Origin: Leptospirales bacterium
GTDB lineage: Bacteria > Spirochaetota > Leptospiria > Leptospirales > Leptonemataceae
Length of the DNA: 64,000 nt
Direction: 5' to 3'
Assembly (NCBI GenBank): GCA_019694685.1
Contig: JAIBBM010000001.1
Span: 124,001-188,000 of the forward strand
Position numbers and translations under genes: made by a program
The notes under the pieces: generated by a model
Database searches by the model: none
What the model saw: only the letters and a program-made list of their open reading frames with translations
Told to the model about the DNA's origin: nothing
Shown: positions 35,882-44,227 of the stretch, one piece after another
Layout of the letters: the number at the start of each line of letters is the position of its first letter
How positions within the stretch are numbered: the stretch's first letter is position 1

Positions 35882-36002
35882 ACACTCTTCCTGCCCCAAT
35901 TTCTTTGGCTAACACAACAGGCACCGGTCCGATGAGTAAAATCCTTTTTGGGACATGACGACTATTTTTTCAACATCCCGATCAAAATTTCGCCTTTTCT
36001 AT

Positions 36003-36020
36003 TGACTGATTTTTCAGTCG
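36003..36020. promoter_or_regulatory. Candidate TetR-type operator before the lipoprotein/Omp85 genes
   Basis: Near-perfect palindrome TGACTGA-TTTT-TCAGTCG. Arms match at 6 of 7 positions; the spacing and form resemble FadR-type TetR operators (TGAATGA-N4-TCATTCA). It lies 18 bases before the lipoprotein start. TTGACT in it could also be a -35 element. Confidence 0.45.
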
Positions 36021-36037
36021 TGCGTTTTCAAGTGCCC

Positions 36038-36652
36038 ATGCGAAGCATCTTTCTGCTCCTTCTGATGTTCGCAGTCTTCACAGGCTGCAAGTCCGGAGAC
36101 GAAGCACCTCAGGAAACCAGCCCCCTCGTATCCTTACTCGGACTCAATCTTGTGACCGGCTATGGATGGACGGGAAGACTCACGAGCCAGACGTGCTCAG
36201 CAGATACAATCCAGAGCACATACGTATCCTGCCCTGTGTTTAATGGACTGGAGGCGCAAACAGTCGCGGCAGTGCCTAACAATGCTACTCTGGTGATGCA
36301 GTTGTACAACAACCGCCTGTCCGGGCAATTCACACTGATCCTTCCTCACTACAATTTCATTCCTACCAACTTATATCAAATCACTACTTCCATGACTACG
36401 GAACAAGGATACGATACAGGCTCCGGTGCGGTCACAACCGTGCGTCAGGCTTTCTCAAATACGGTGCCTTACACTGTGACCTACACGACGCAATCGACAA
36501 ACACCACGCAGGTGGACTTGCTCGACTTTGCGGCCACGCAGGATCCGAACTATCTTTCCGGGTCCATGAAACTGAAGTTCACACAGCCCTCCAATGCGGC
36601 TGCGGGCCAGATCATAGCCACCTACGGCTTCAAGTTCGACAAGCTATTCTAA
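36038..36652 (+). CDS. Lipoprotein, function unknown
   Basis: A 204-residue lipoprotein: MRSIFLLLLMFAVFTGC with lipobox FTGC. The mature part is Thr/Ser/Asn-rich and beta-like (VTGYGWTGRLTSQTC, NATLVMQLYNNRLSGQFTLILP, GSMKLKFTQP). No family recognised. The ATG at 36038 was chosen because it starts the export signal. The barrel gene follows after 7 bases, so the pair probably works together at the outer membrane. Confidence 0.7.
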   Translation: MRSIFLLLLMFAVFTGCKSGDEAPQETSPLVSLLGLNLVTGYGWTGRLTSQTCSADTIQSTYVSCPVFNGLEAQTVAAVPNNATLVMQLYNNRLSGQFTLILPHYNFIPTNLYQITTSMTTEQGYDTGSGAVTTVRQAFSNTVPYTVTYTTQSTNTTQVDLLDFAATQDPNYLSGSMKLKFTQPSNAAAGQIIATYGFKFDKLF

Positions 36653-36659
36653 GGAAGTC

Positions 36660-38087
36660 ATGATGAGAACGTTATTCGCACTACTCCTCGCGCTCACTGC
36701 TGTACAGCTCCATGCGGTAGAACCAGAAAAAGATCCGCCCGTAGAAACTCCTAAAAAGAAAGGAGGAGACCCGGGCCTCGAAGGATTCAAAGTCACAGGT
36801 CTGCCTCTCATTTCATTTTCCACAGATGATGGATTTGGATACGGTGTTCGCGCCTACGGCACATACTACGAAGAGGGTTATGCTCCCTTCAAGTTCCAGG
36901 CTTTCGCACAGTATTACAAAACGACTCGCGGCTATGAATACCACGAAGTGTCTCTCGATGCTTTGAAGTTCCTGGGTACTCCTCTCCGCCTCAGACTGGA
37001 CGGCGGTTTTGAAAGAACTCTCAATGCACAATGGTATGGTTATGGAAACTATCATGATCTGGCGCGCATCAAGCAGATCAAGAATGGCGAAATCCCAATC
37101 AACGAAAACACTCCGCCAAACACGAAACGAGATCTGTATCAGTATGATCAGAACATCACTCTGAACAACCTCGCACTCACAAACCCGTTTGGTTCAGGCA
37201 ACCAGATCTTCAACCCATCGCAGAGAGTTTTGCGCGAAAGTCAGGATAAGTATTTCTACTATGACCGGATTCGTCCGTTCATCAACATCTCAACGGAAGA
37301 TTTCATTGGAGACACAAACTTCAAGTGGTTCGCCGGTGTCAGAGGGCAGCGCTACAAAATCCAGTCCTATCAAGGCGACTATGACAACGGCAACACTGTT
37401 GCAAACATCAAGACGCTGATCGACAACGAACGCCCATACGGTTATGATGCGACTCAAGACAGGAAATACGTCAACGGTGTTCGCGGAGCCATCGCGTATG
37501 ACTCACGTCCACGCGACAGAGAAAGCAATCCTAATGGCGGTATCTTCACGGACATTCACGTGGAGGGAGTGGGCAAAGGAACGGGAAGCCACTACTCTTT
37601 CACTCGCACCACTGTGACCTGGAGACAGTACTTTGACGTCGCACCTTCTTTCTTCAATTCCTTTGACAAAGAACTGGTGATTGGATACCGCCTTCTGGGA
37701 CAGGAAACGTCAGGAGATGTTCCATTCTTCGAAGCCGGTCGTATCTACACCATGCGCGAAAGTGCAGAGGGTCTGGGCGGAAACGGCGGTGTGCGCGGCT
37801 ATTCTGCGAACCAGTTCGTAGACAAAGACATGGTCATTGGAAACCTGGAAATGCGTCTGACCACATTCAAAATCTCGGCACTCGGTGGTATGGACTTTGT
37901 TCTGCTCGGCTACCATGACGAAGGACGCGTGGGTGCCTCCCGCCGCGAGATCGACATGGACAACTGGCACAAGGCAAACGGTGGCGGTGTTCGCATTGTA
38001 TGGCAGAAAAATACAATCATCAACATCAGCTACGGTCGCTCCAAGTACGGAGCAAACGGCAACTTCTCCTTCAATCACCTCTTCTAA
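36660..38087 (+). CDS. Omp85-superfamily outer-membrane barrel without POTRA domains
   Basis: A 475-residue exported protein, signal ending LHAVEP. A short Pro/Lys linker (EPEKDPPVETPKKKGG) leads straight into a barrel: GLPLISFSTDDGFGYGVRAYGTYY is a typical surface-antigen start. The loop motif VRGY (378-381) matches the VRGF/Y motif of BamA/TamA. The end FSFNHLF carries the terminal aromatic residue. There is no room for POTRA repeats, so it is a stand-alone barrel. Substrate unknown; paired with the lipoprotein upstream. Confidence 0.8.
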   Translation: MMRTLFALLLALTAVQLHAVEPEKDPPVETPKKKGGDPGLEGFKVTGLPLISFSTDDGFGYGVRAYGTYYEEGYAPFKFQAFAQYYKTTRGYEYHEVSLDALKFLGTPLRLRLDGGFERTLNAQWYGYGNYHDLARIKQIKNGEIPINENTPPNTKRDLYQYDQNITLNNLALTNPFGSGNQIFNPSQRVLRESQDKYFYYDRIRPFINISTEDFIGDTNFKWFAGVRGQRYKIQSYQGDYDNGNTVANIKTLIDNERPYGYDATQDRKYVNGVRGAIAYDSRPRDRESNPNGGIFTDIHVEGVGKGTGSHYSFTRTTVTWRQYFDVAPSFFNSFDKELVIGYRLLGQETSGDVPFFEAGRIYTMRESAEGLGGNGGVRGYSANQFVDKDMVIGNLEMRLTTFKISALGGMDFVLLGYHDEGRVGASRREIDMDNWHKANGGGVRIVWQKNTIINISYGRSKYGANGNFSFNHLF

Positions 38088-38094
38088 GCGAACT

Positions 38095-38129
38095 GCTTTT
38101 TTGCGGGCCCCTGCGCCCGCAAAAAAAGC
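38095..38129 (+). terminator. Rho-independent terminator after the barrel gene
   Basis: GC-rich core GCGGGC/GCCCGC flanked by a T-run on one side and an A-run on the other (GCTTTTTTGCGGGC pairs with GCCCGCAAAAAAAGC, one bulge). It begins 8 bases after the stop. Confidence 0.8.
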
Positions 38130-38164
38130 TAGAACCTTTTCCCGCCGTGACAAATCGAACCTAT

Positions 38165-38605
38165 ATGCGCCATTTTTTGCCCTTGTTCTTTCTACTTGCA
38201 ACAGCGGTTGCCGCCCAATCTGAAAAGGGAATCGACGTAGTACAGAGAGCCAATGGCGTTTTCATTTACCGCTACGATGAGACTCTAGAACAGATTGATC
38301 CCAGAAAAGATTTCAAAGCAAAAAAACAAATCACAGAGCAAAGTGTAATTGCTGATCTAAAAAGACTCCTGAAAGACAACACAGACTACACGCCCAATTT
38401 CAAAGCCCGGTGCATGCCTGTTTGGGATGCTGGAATCGAGTTTCGCACGCCAACTGAAACGCGAATGTATTTGTTTTCTTTCAGATGCAACACGGTCAAA
38501 TCCGTAGAAGACAACACTTTCAAAGACTTCACGCCGCAAAGAACGGAATTATACGGATTACTCATGTACGAAATCAATGATCGGACGTCCTACAGTGGCC
38601 GTTAG
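38165..38605 (+). CDS. Small secreted protein, function unknown
   Basis: A 146-residue protein with signal MRHFLPLFFLLATAVAAQ. The mature part holds two cysteines (KARCMPV, SFRCNTV) likely to form a disulfide. No family recognised. The ATG at 38165 begins the signal peptide; the frame is open upstream but that part overlaps the terminator and the barrel gene's end. Its last 29 bases overlap the next gene. Confidence 0.6.
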   Translation: MRHFLPLFFLLATAVAAQSEKGIDVVQRANGVFIYRYDETLEQIDPRKDFKAKKQITEQSVIADLKRLLKDNTDYTPNFKARCMPVWDAGIEFRTPTETRMYLFSFRCNTVKSVEDNTFKDFTPQRTELYGLLMYEINDRTSYSGR

Positions 38606-39536
38606 GCGACATTTGCTTCTATTGCTGGTCCTGGCGACGCCGCTCTGGTCGCAGGCTCCGCGGCAACCAGTCATAGCAATTCTTCCTTTTCAGGCAAAAG
38701 ATAGCGCCAGAGGGGAAGAGCTCGCATCGCGCCTCACGGCTGAAATCGTGGCCAGACAGGCTTTCCCCGTCGCAGAGCGGGCTCAGCTGAAAAAAGCATT
38801 GGAAGAACTTGCGAAGGGACAGACTGGACTTTTTCAACCGGAGAATGCTCCACAGCTGGGTCGAATGATTGGAGCTGACTACTTGATCCTGGGAGAAATC
38901 CTGGATTCAACAGACAAAGGCGGCGTGCGCGCATCGATGCGGGTAGTGCGCGCGGAAACAGGAATTGTAATTGGAGCAGCCGTAACAGGTGGAGAAGCAG
39001 ACGCTGTTTCCAGAGACCTTTCTCTATCCGCGATAAAGACAGTTTCTATCCATGCGATGCTGGAAAATCCGGACAGCCCCTACAGCGTTCTTCTCCTTCT
39101 GGACAAGGGAAAAAATCCAGAATACAAACTGGGTGAGACGCTTCGCCTGAAGTTCAAGGTTCTAAAACACGATCAAACCGCATCTGAAAAAGTTTATCTT
39201 TCTATATATTCTATAAACGCAGACGGTGTCATGACTCTTATCTATCCCAATCGTTTTTCGGGTCAGGAAGGGGTGTATGTTGGTCGGGAGTACACATTTC
39301 CGGATCCACGTGACGACTTTGAATGGAAACTGGTTCCGCCGGCCGGTGCAGAAACGCTCCAGGCAATCGTTTCAAATAAGCCTGTGAGACTTGCAAATGA
39401 AAGAGCAACGGAGGACTTTCCCGTTCTAGGTGTAAAAGAATCACCGGCCCTCTACCGCGGTATCCAGACCCAGCTGAAAGAAGAAAAACGCGGAAACTGG
39501 GCTGCAGAAAGAATCACGTACATTCTCAAGCCGTAG
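38577..39536 (+). CDS. Exported CsgG-like/DUF4384 protein
   Basis: A 319-residue exported protein. The first part (PVIAILPFQAKDSARGEELASRLTAEIVA...PVAERAQLKKALEEL) follows the CsgG/FlgO-like pattern. The C-terminal part (SPYSVLLLLDKGKNPEYKLGETLRLKFKV...LSIYSINADGVMTLIYPN) matches DUF4384, found in many bacterial surface and regulatory proteins. The family role is poorly known. Start may be the ATG at 38577 or the GTG at 38595, closer to the signal peptide. Confidence 0.7.
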   Translation: MIGRPTVAVRRHLLLLLVLATPLWSQAPRQPVIAILPFQAKDSARGEELASRLTAEIVARQAFPVAERAQLKKALEELAKGQTGLFQPENAPQLGRMIGADYLILGEILDSTDKGGVRASMRVVRAETGIVIGAAVTGGEADAVSRDLSLSAIKTVSIHAMLENPDSPYSVLLLLDKGKNPEYKLGETLRLKFKVLKHDQTASEKVYLSIYSINADGVMTLIYPNRFSGQEGVYVGREYTFPDPRDDFEWKLVPPAGAETLQAIVSNKPVRLANERATEDFPVLGVKESPALYRGIQTQLKEEKRGNWAAERITYILKP

Positions 39537-39576
39537 CCTTCAGAATCGCCCAGGTCCTCCCCGATATTGTGTATGA

Positions 39577-40824
39577 ATGTCTCTGTTGACTCTAGATCTC
39601 CAATTGCCGCGCAATGAATCGCAGAACATACCCAGACTCCTGAATGGATCGGCGGGGCAGGTCCTCTCATGGAATCTACTCTACTCAGATCCTCAAACCT
39701 CCTACTACCGAATTGAACTATTTGGAACATCTGCACCGGAAGAACTTGAGGCGCATATCCTCGAAGGCTGCCCCCAGGCGCGCGTAAAAATCAAAGACGA
39801 CACTGCCCATGGGTCAGACGCACTTCTCGCCATCGGGCCGGCCAGGTCCCTTGAATTTCGCAAAGCGTTCCACCGCACATCTCCTGAAGTTGTAGAGAAT
39901 TCCGCGTCACTGCTCTTGAAAAACAGAGAGGACGCTCGCGAACTTCCCATGGTAAAAGAACGCGCTTTGTTCATTTCAGATGGCGGCGCTCTTCGTGTGA
40001 AAAACCAGGCACTCCTTGCTCTTGAGCGAGATGGATATCTCGCATGCAAGTTCAGCGGAATGCAGGCAATTCCACTACTTCTGGATGCGAGAAACGAAGA
40101 AGAATTCATCAAATCAGTCATGGCGCTTGCAGGAAATGTGTCCGTGATCCGCCTTTCGATGCTGCAAAGAACCATGTCACGCCAGATTGTGGAGAGAATC
40201 ACAGAGCAGGCATCCATCCCGGTCATTCACGCAGAATATTTAGAATCCTCTGCAACGATAGCCGCCATTGTATGCAATGCACTTCAATATCATAGCATGA
40301 CTCTAGACGAAAAAGTCGTTGCGATTGTCGGGCTTGGACCGTGCGCTCTGGGCCTCTCGCGTATCCTATCCAGGATGGGAGCATCCAAGCTCTACGGCGT
40401 GGACACGGAATATGCACTGAATTCGAGATTTGAGAAAGACGGCGGAACGGCCACTTCCCTCGATTTCGCGCTCGAACGATCTGACGTGGTGGTCATTAGC
40501 CCGGGAACTCAGGTATTGATCGACCCAAAGAGACTGCGCGAAAATCAACTGGTCCTTTCTTTCGCTCCGTCTGCCATTGATATGAGCGCACTGAAACCAG
40601 AGGTTTCCAGATCAGTTCATCTTTGCGAAGAACCGCACCCCATTTACGCGCTCCCTGGACTTCTTGCGGGAGTGCACGCAGGTGCAAAAGCGGACATCGA
40701 AATTTCAATTCGAATTGCGGAAGTGCTCGTGGGTCGATGCGGAGACAATCGATTCCTTCCCATCCCTTCGGAATCACTCGTGCGCGCGGAAGCAGAAGCT
40801 GTGAGCCTCACCTCCAGACGATAA
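39577..40824 (+). CDS. Malic-enzyme-like NAD-binding protein, probably lacking catalytic residues
   Basis: A 415-residue protein. Residues about 25-75 look like an ACT-type domain (YYRIELFGTSAPEELEAHI). Then the order of malic-enzyme features can be followed: RDGYLACKFSGMQAIPLLLDARNEEEF, SVIRLSML, HAEYLESSATIAAIVCNALQ, and the NAD motif AIVGLGPCALGLSRIL. The place where malic enzymes carry metal-binding DDQxGTA reads EYLESSA. The family call is by eye and tentative. If right, it is a regulatory or repurposed relative. Confidence 0.5.
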   Translation: MSLLTLDLQLPRNESQNIPRLLNGSAGQVLSWNLLYSDPQTSYYRIELFGTSAPEELEAHILEGCPQARVKIKDDTAHGSDALLAIGPARSLEFRKAFHRTSPEVVENSASLLLKNREDARELPMVKERALFISDGGALRVKNQALLALERDGYLACKFSGMQAIPLLLDARNEEEFIKSVMALAGNVSVIRLSMLQRTMSRQIVERITEQASIPVIHAEYLESSATIAAIVCNALQYHSMTLDEKVVAIVGLGPCALGLSRILSRMGASKLYGVDTEYALNSRFEKDGGTATSLDFALERSDVVVISPGTQVLIDPKRLRENQLVLSFAPSAIDMSALKPEVSRSVHLCEEPHPIYALPGLLAGVHAGAKADIEISIRIAEVLVGRCGDNRFLPIPSESLVRAEAEAVSLTSRR

Positions 40825-40858
40825 GACCGGGCGCCGCGAAAAAACTAAAGTATCTAAA

Positions 40859-41911
40859 CTAAAATACGCTTTCAGCAATCAGCTTCTTCGTGTCCAGAGG
40901 CGGAACACGATCAAAATGAGCAAGAGCCATCTCAGAGCGATCTGTGAAGACACCGTCGCTTCCGAATTGATTCATCAACCATAATTGCCATTTCTTGTTG
41001 ATCGTATACGAATGAACCAGCCTTCCCGCGCGATGTGCAGGACCCGTATGCCACGGATAGCTAAGATAACCAACCGGGCCCATCCCTGCGTCCAGAGAGC
41101 GAGCTTTTTCCACGAGTGCAGGCCAGCCATCGCGAGCCCCCATTTCCTCATCCACCAGATAGACTCGAGGAACGGTCGCTGCGATGTTCTTGAGGACCTG
41201 CACGCTTTCCGCGGAGAACGACTGGAAGATCACAGCAGCTTTGCCGCAACCCACTCTCACAGGGCGAATCACAGACTCATCAATGAGGGCGGGAGTATCT
41301 GCGCAAACGCGGTCACGGCCAATCCAGCCTCTCTTCGTAAGAAGATCCACCAGATCCTTTTCCACTCCAGGATAGCGTTCTGGCGATTTGGTTTCTAAAT
41401 ATACGCCTGGCCTGTGATTTCCACCCTCCGCGATCGCAAGAAGATCTTCTACAGTTTGTATCTTCAATCCCTTGAAACGATCATTCGCGCGGTCCGGGTT
41501 TGCGGAATTGAACCACGAACCGAGGTCCAGTTTGAGTAGCTCCGCATATGTGAAACGATCTATCGTGTCCTTCTGTCTTCCCGGAAACACCTCTGCAACA
41601 TTACTTGTTCGTTCTAAAGTATCATCATGGAGTAGAACCAGAATTCCGTCTTTGGTCCGCTGCACATCCCCTTCCAGGTAATCAGCACCCAGATCACGGG
41701 CAATCAGGTAAGCCGCTCTGGTTTCCTCGGGTGCCAGATAGGACGCGCCTCTGTGCGCAATCACGGCCGGGTGCGGAATTCCCAGCGCATTTGCAATCAT
41801 TCGTCCGGCCTTTGGCGGACTCTGGATTCTCGCATAAACAAAGAACCCAAGAATCAAAACTTCCGGAATCAGAGTGATGAACAAGATCAGGCGAATCGTG
41901 CGAAGGGTCAT
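40859..41911 (-). CDS. Glycerophosphodiester phosphodiesterase, membrane-anchored
   Basis: A 350-residue GDPD that releases alcohols from glycerophosphodiesters. N-terminal membrane segment LILFITLIPEVLILGFFVYA. Active-site motifs: AHRGASYLAPEETRAAY, YLEGDVQRTKDGILVLLHDDTLERT. The catalytic barrel continues to GSDGVFTDRSEMAL. I chose the ATG at 41911, directly before the membrane segment; the longer frame would run into the neighbouring gene. Convergent with the malic-enzyme-like gene. Confidence 0.9.
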   Translation of the reverse strand: MTLRTIRLILFITLIPEVLILGFFVYARIQSPPKAGRMIANALGIPHPAVIAHRGASYLAPEETRAAYLIARDLGADYLEGDVQRTKDGILVLLHDDTLERTSNVAEVFPGRQKDTIDRFTYAELLKLDLGSWFNSANPDRANDRFKGLKIQTVEDLLAIAEGGNHRPGVYLETKSPERYPGVEKDLVDLLTKRGWIGRDRVCADTPALIDESVIRPVRVGCGKAAVIFQSFSAESVQVLKNIAATVPRVYLVDEEMGARDGWPALVEKARSLDAGMGPVGYLSYPWHTGPAHRAGRLVHSYTINKKWQLWLMNQFGSDGVFTDRSEMALAHFDRVPPLDTKKLIAESVF

Positions 41912-41963
41912 GGATCGAATCTTCAGATGCAGATCCGCCTGTAACTCACTTTTCTCGCAGGCG

Positions 41964-42953
41964 TTACTTCTTCTCGAGTCCGCGAAGGAACTGTATTCTC
42001 CGGGTTTTTTCCGGAGATTGCCATTCGAGCGAGGAAAAAACGGCAAGGGAATGTGGCGCAGTCGTCACGGCCCCGGCAAAAGGCTCCATGAATTCCTGCC
42101 ATGGTTCTGTCTGCTCTTTGTGAGGTGGGAGAGGTTTTCCATTGATTGAATCTCGCACCATGGAAGGAGTCACAGGAGAGTTGTTTCGCATCCCGCGAAT
42201 ATTTCTTATGGTAAACGGGCCGCCTGCCTTCTTATCGCGAATCACTTTACCAAAGAATTGAAATTCAATCGTTTGAAGCCCGGCGGAATAGTCTCCTTCC
42301 ACACTCGAAGTCGCCACCGGTCCTGATTTCGAAAACAAGTTTGCATCAAAAGCAAAATATCCTGCCTTGTGAATCCATACAGGGATGCGAACATACAAAT
42401 GGCCCTGGCGCACTGATTCGGTGGCCCCTTGCTTGAATTCTGCGACGTTATGCGGCGTTGAAAACCAGTGCGCACGTTGATTGTGACGCTTACCCTGAAC
42501 ATTAAAGTCAGCCTCAAGAAACATATCGCCCCAGTCCTGCACGCCTGGCTTCACCAGAAATTGAATGCTCTGATCTGGTCTGTTCCCGGCATCAATGCGA
42601 GGCGCGGCGGAGGCCTTTTGTTTTCCGCGGTCTTCCGTGTATACGCGAGCCTTCACCGAATCTACTTTCAACGGCTGTCCCAGCGAAGATTTGCAGTGAA
42701 GATAGATCTTAAATTCTTTTGTTCCAACGGACACGGCGCTCTGCGGAATCAGAGTGCACGCAGCACTCAATCCAGAAACCGGCACAGGCGGACGATCAGA
42801 ATTATAAGGGTCGAGTAGATCTACCTGCGTTTGTTCCAGCGGACGACTGTTGGGCGGGTATTTGGCCCATTCCAGATATCGTTCAAGCTCCGTTGGTTCG
42901 GAGTACACCTGAAGACTGAACAGCAGAATCAGCAGGCACCACGCCCGAATCAT
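41964..42953 (-). CDS. Exported protein of unknown function
   Basis: A 329-residue protein with signal MIRAWCLLILLFSLQVYSEP. The mature part is beta-rich and resembles a chain of immunoglobulin-like or carbohydrate-binding-like folds (FKIYLHCKSSLGQPLKVDSVKARVYTED, GHLYVRIPVWIHKAGYFAFDANLF). Two cysteines near the N-terminus (AACTLIP, LHCKSS). No family named. It starts one base after the thiolase-like gene ends and precedes the GDPD gene, all on the minus strand. Confidence 0.6.
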   Translation of the reverse strand: MIRAWCLLILLFSLQVYSEPTELERYLEWAKYPPNSRPLEQTQVDLLDPYNSDRPPVPVSGLSAACTLIPQSAVSVGTKEFKIYLHCKSSLGQPLKVDSVKARVYTEDRGKQKASAAPRIDAGNRPDQSIQFLVKPGVQDWGDMFLEADFNVQGKRHNQRAHWFSTPHNVAEFKQGATESVRQGHLYVRIPVWIHKAGYFAFDANLFSKSGPVATSSVEGDYSAGLQTIEFQFFGKVIRDKKAGGPFTIRNIRGMRNNSPVTPSMVRDSINGKPLPPHKEQTEPWQEFMEPFAGAVTTAPHSLAVFSSLEWQSPEKTRRIQFLRGLEKK

Positions 42954-42954
42954 T

Positions 42955-44091
42955 TCAACCTTCTACGACGTAAATGATGCTGCTCTGAATTCCAAGTCCG
43001 GCCTGCGCAGAAACAAGCGCAGTCTTCGCGCCCGGAACCTGCGATGGGCCCGCCTGCCCGGTCACCTGAAGAGATGCCTCCATGAGGCGAGCAAGGCCCG
43101 ATGCGTAGATGATGCCGCCGGAGAGAGCGCCGCCAGATGCATTCACCGGTTTGCCCGAAGAGCGATCAAACGCACCGTCGTTCAGTGCTTTTTGCGGGCT
43201 TCCGGCTGGCGCGATGCCCAGGGCTTCGCACAGCATAAGTTCCTGGTGTGCATAGTTTTCTTGAAGTTCAAAAATGTTCACATCGCCTATTTTTCTGCCC
43301 GACATCTCGAGTGCTTTGTTGGCTGCGAGGCCCACGTGTTTGAGCTCAGAAAGATTTCTGTAAGTGGGATAATACGCATCCCCGCTCAGTCCTACACCTA
43401 TGATCCATGCAGCGTTTCTTTTCTTTTCTTTCACGTATTCTTCCGTTGCGAGAATCATGACAACGCAACCATCTCCTGGATAGGCCGCAGTCAATCGCGT
43501 AATCGGAGTGGCGATCCTGGCAGATTTTAGAATTTCATCAATGGAGAAATCTTTTGTTTCCCCTTCCATGGTTCGCGACTGATTCGCGGATCCGTTTGCT
43601 CTGTTCTTGCGGGCCACTTGCGCCAGATCTGCTTCCGTTGCGCCGGTCCTCTGCATGAAGTAATTTGCCTGGAGCGCAGCGATGCTATCGCCATCCGCGC
43701 CCACTGGCCTGAGATAGAATGGATCCGCGGACATTCCGCTGAACGCTGAATACGTACATTGACTTGCTTTAGAAAATGCAACTACCATGGCAGTGCGAAA
43801 TTTTCCGCTGAGAAGACGAGCCATCGCGTAATGAACGGCCCACGCTCCATCTCTCTCTACTTTGGATTCGTCTTTTAGAAATGAACCGGCCGGTTCCACT
43901 GTGTAGACGTGGTTGATGGCGATTCCGTCCATGATGTCGTCGCCTGCCTGAACAATCGTGTCTATCTCTTCGATGGTCAGCCCTGTTTCGCGAAGCGCCT
44001 TTTTCACAGTCACGAAAACCAGGTCCTCCGTGGACTGGTCCAGATTCTCTCTCTCGATGGAAATCCCGTGCCCGATTACGCCAATTCGCAT
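42955..44091 (-). CDS. Thiolase-fold (SCP-x-like) protein lacking canonical catalytic residues
   Basis: A 378-residue thiolase-superfamily protein (DLVFVTVKKALRETGLTIEEIDTIVQ, TRLTAAYPGDGCVVMILATEEY, VNIFELQENYAHQELML, NASGGALSGG). The nucleophilic Cys region reads DGAWAVHYAMARLLSG with no cysteine. The usual GHPxGATG is GGIIYASG, so the catalytic His is missing. The C-terminal CxG motif is QAGLG. It may be a structural partner of another thiolase or DUF35 protein, or have a non-thiolase role. Divergent from gyrA; no Shine-Dalgarno is visible. Confidence 0.75.
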   Translation of the reverse strand: MRIGVIGHGISIERENLDQSTEDLVFVTVKKALRETGLTIEEIDTIVQAGDDIMDGIAINHVYTVEPAGSFLKDESKVERDGAWAVHYAMARLLSGKFRTAMVVAFSKASQCTYSAFSGMSADPFYLRPVGADGDSIAALQANYFMQRTGATEADLAQVARKNRANGSANQSRTMEGETKDFSIDEILKSARIATPITRLTAAYPGDGCVVMILATEEYVKEKKRNAAWIIGVGLSGDAYYPTYRNLSELKHVGLAANKALEMSGRKIGDVNIFELQENYAHQELMLCEALGIAPAGSPQKALNDGAFDRSSGKPVNASGGALSGGIIYASGLARLMEASLQVTGQAGPSQVPGAKTALVSAQAGLGIQSSIIYVVEG

Positions 44092-44216
44092 ATTTGCAGG
44101 AGGAGTGGGGGACGCACGGTGTCAAGTGCTTCCGTCCGCGGCCTTTTCTTACCCGGTTTTGCCGCCTTTCTCCGTTTTCCTTTGACTGGAAGGCCTCAAA
44201 ATGCCCTTTGCCCCCC

Positions 44217-44222
44217 AAGAGG
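44217..44222 (+). promoter_or_regulatory. Ribosome-binding site supporting the extended gyrA start
   Basis: AAGAGG ends five bases before the ATG at 44228. The alternative internal ATG at 44444 has a purine stretch directly abutting it with no spacing, so the upstream start is favoured and the basic tail is probably made. Confidence 0.55.
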
Positions 44223-44227
44223 ACATA

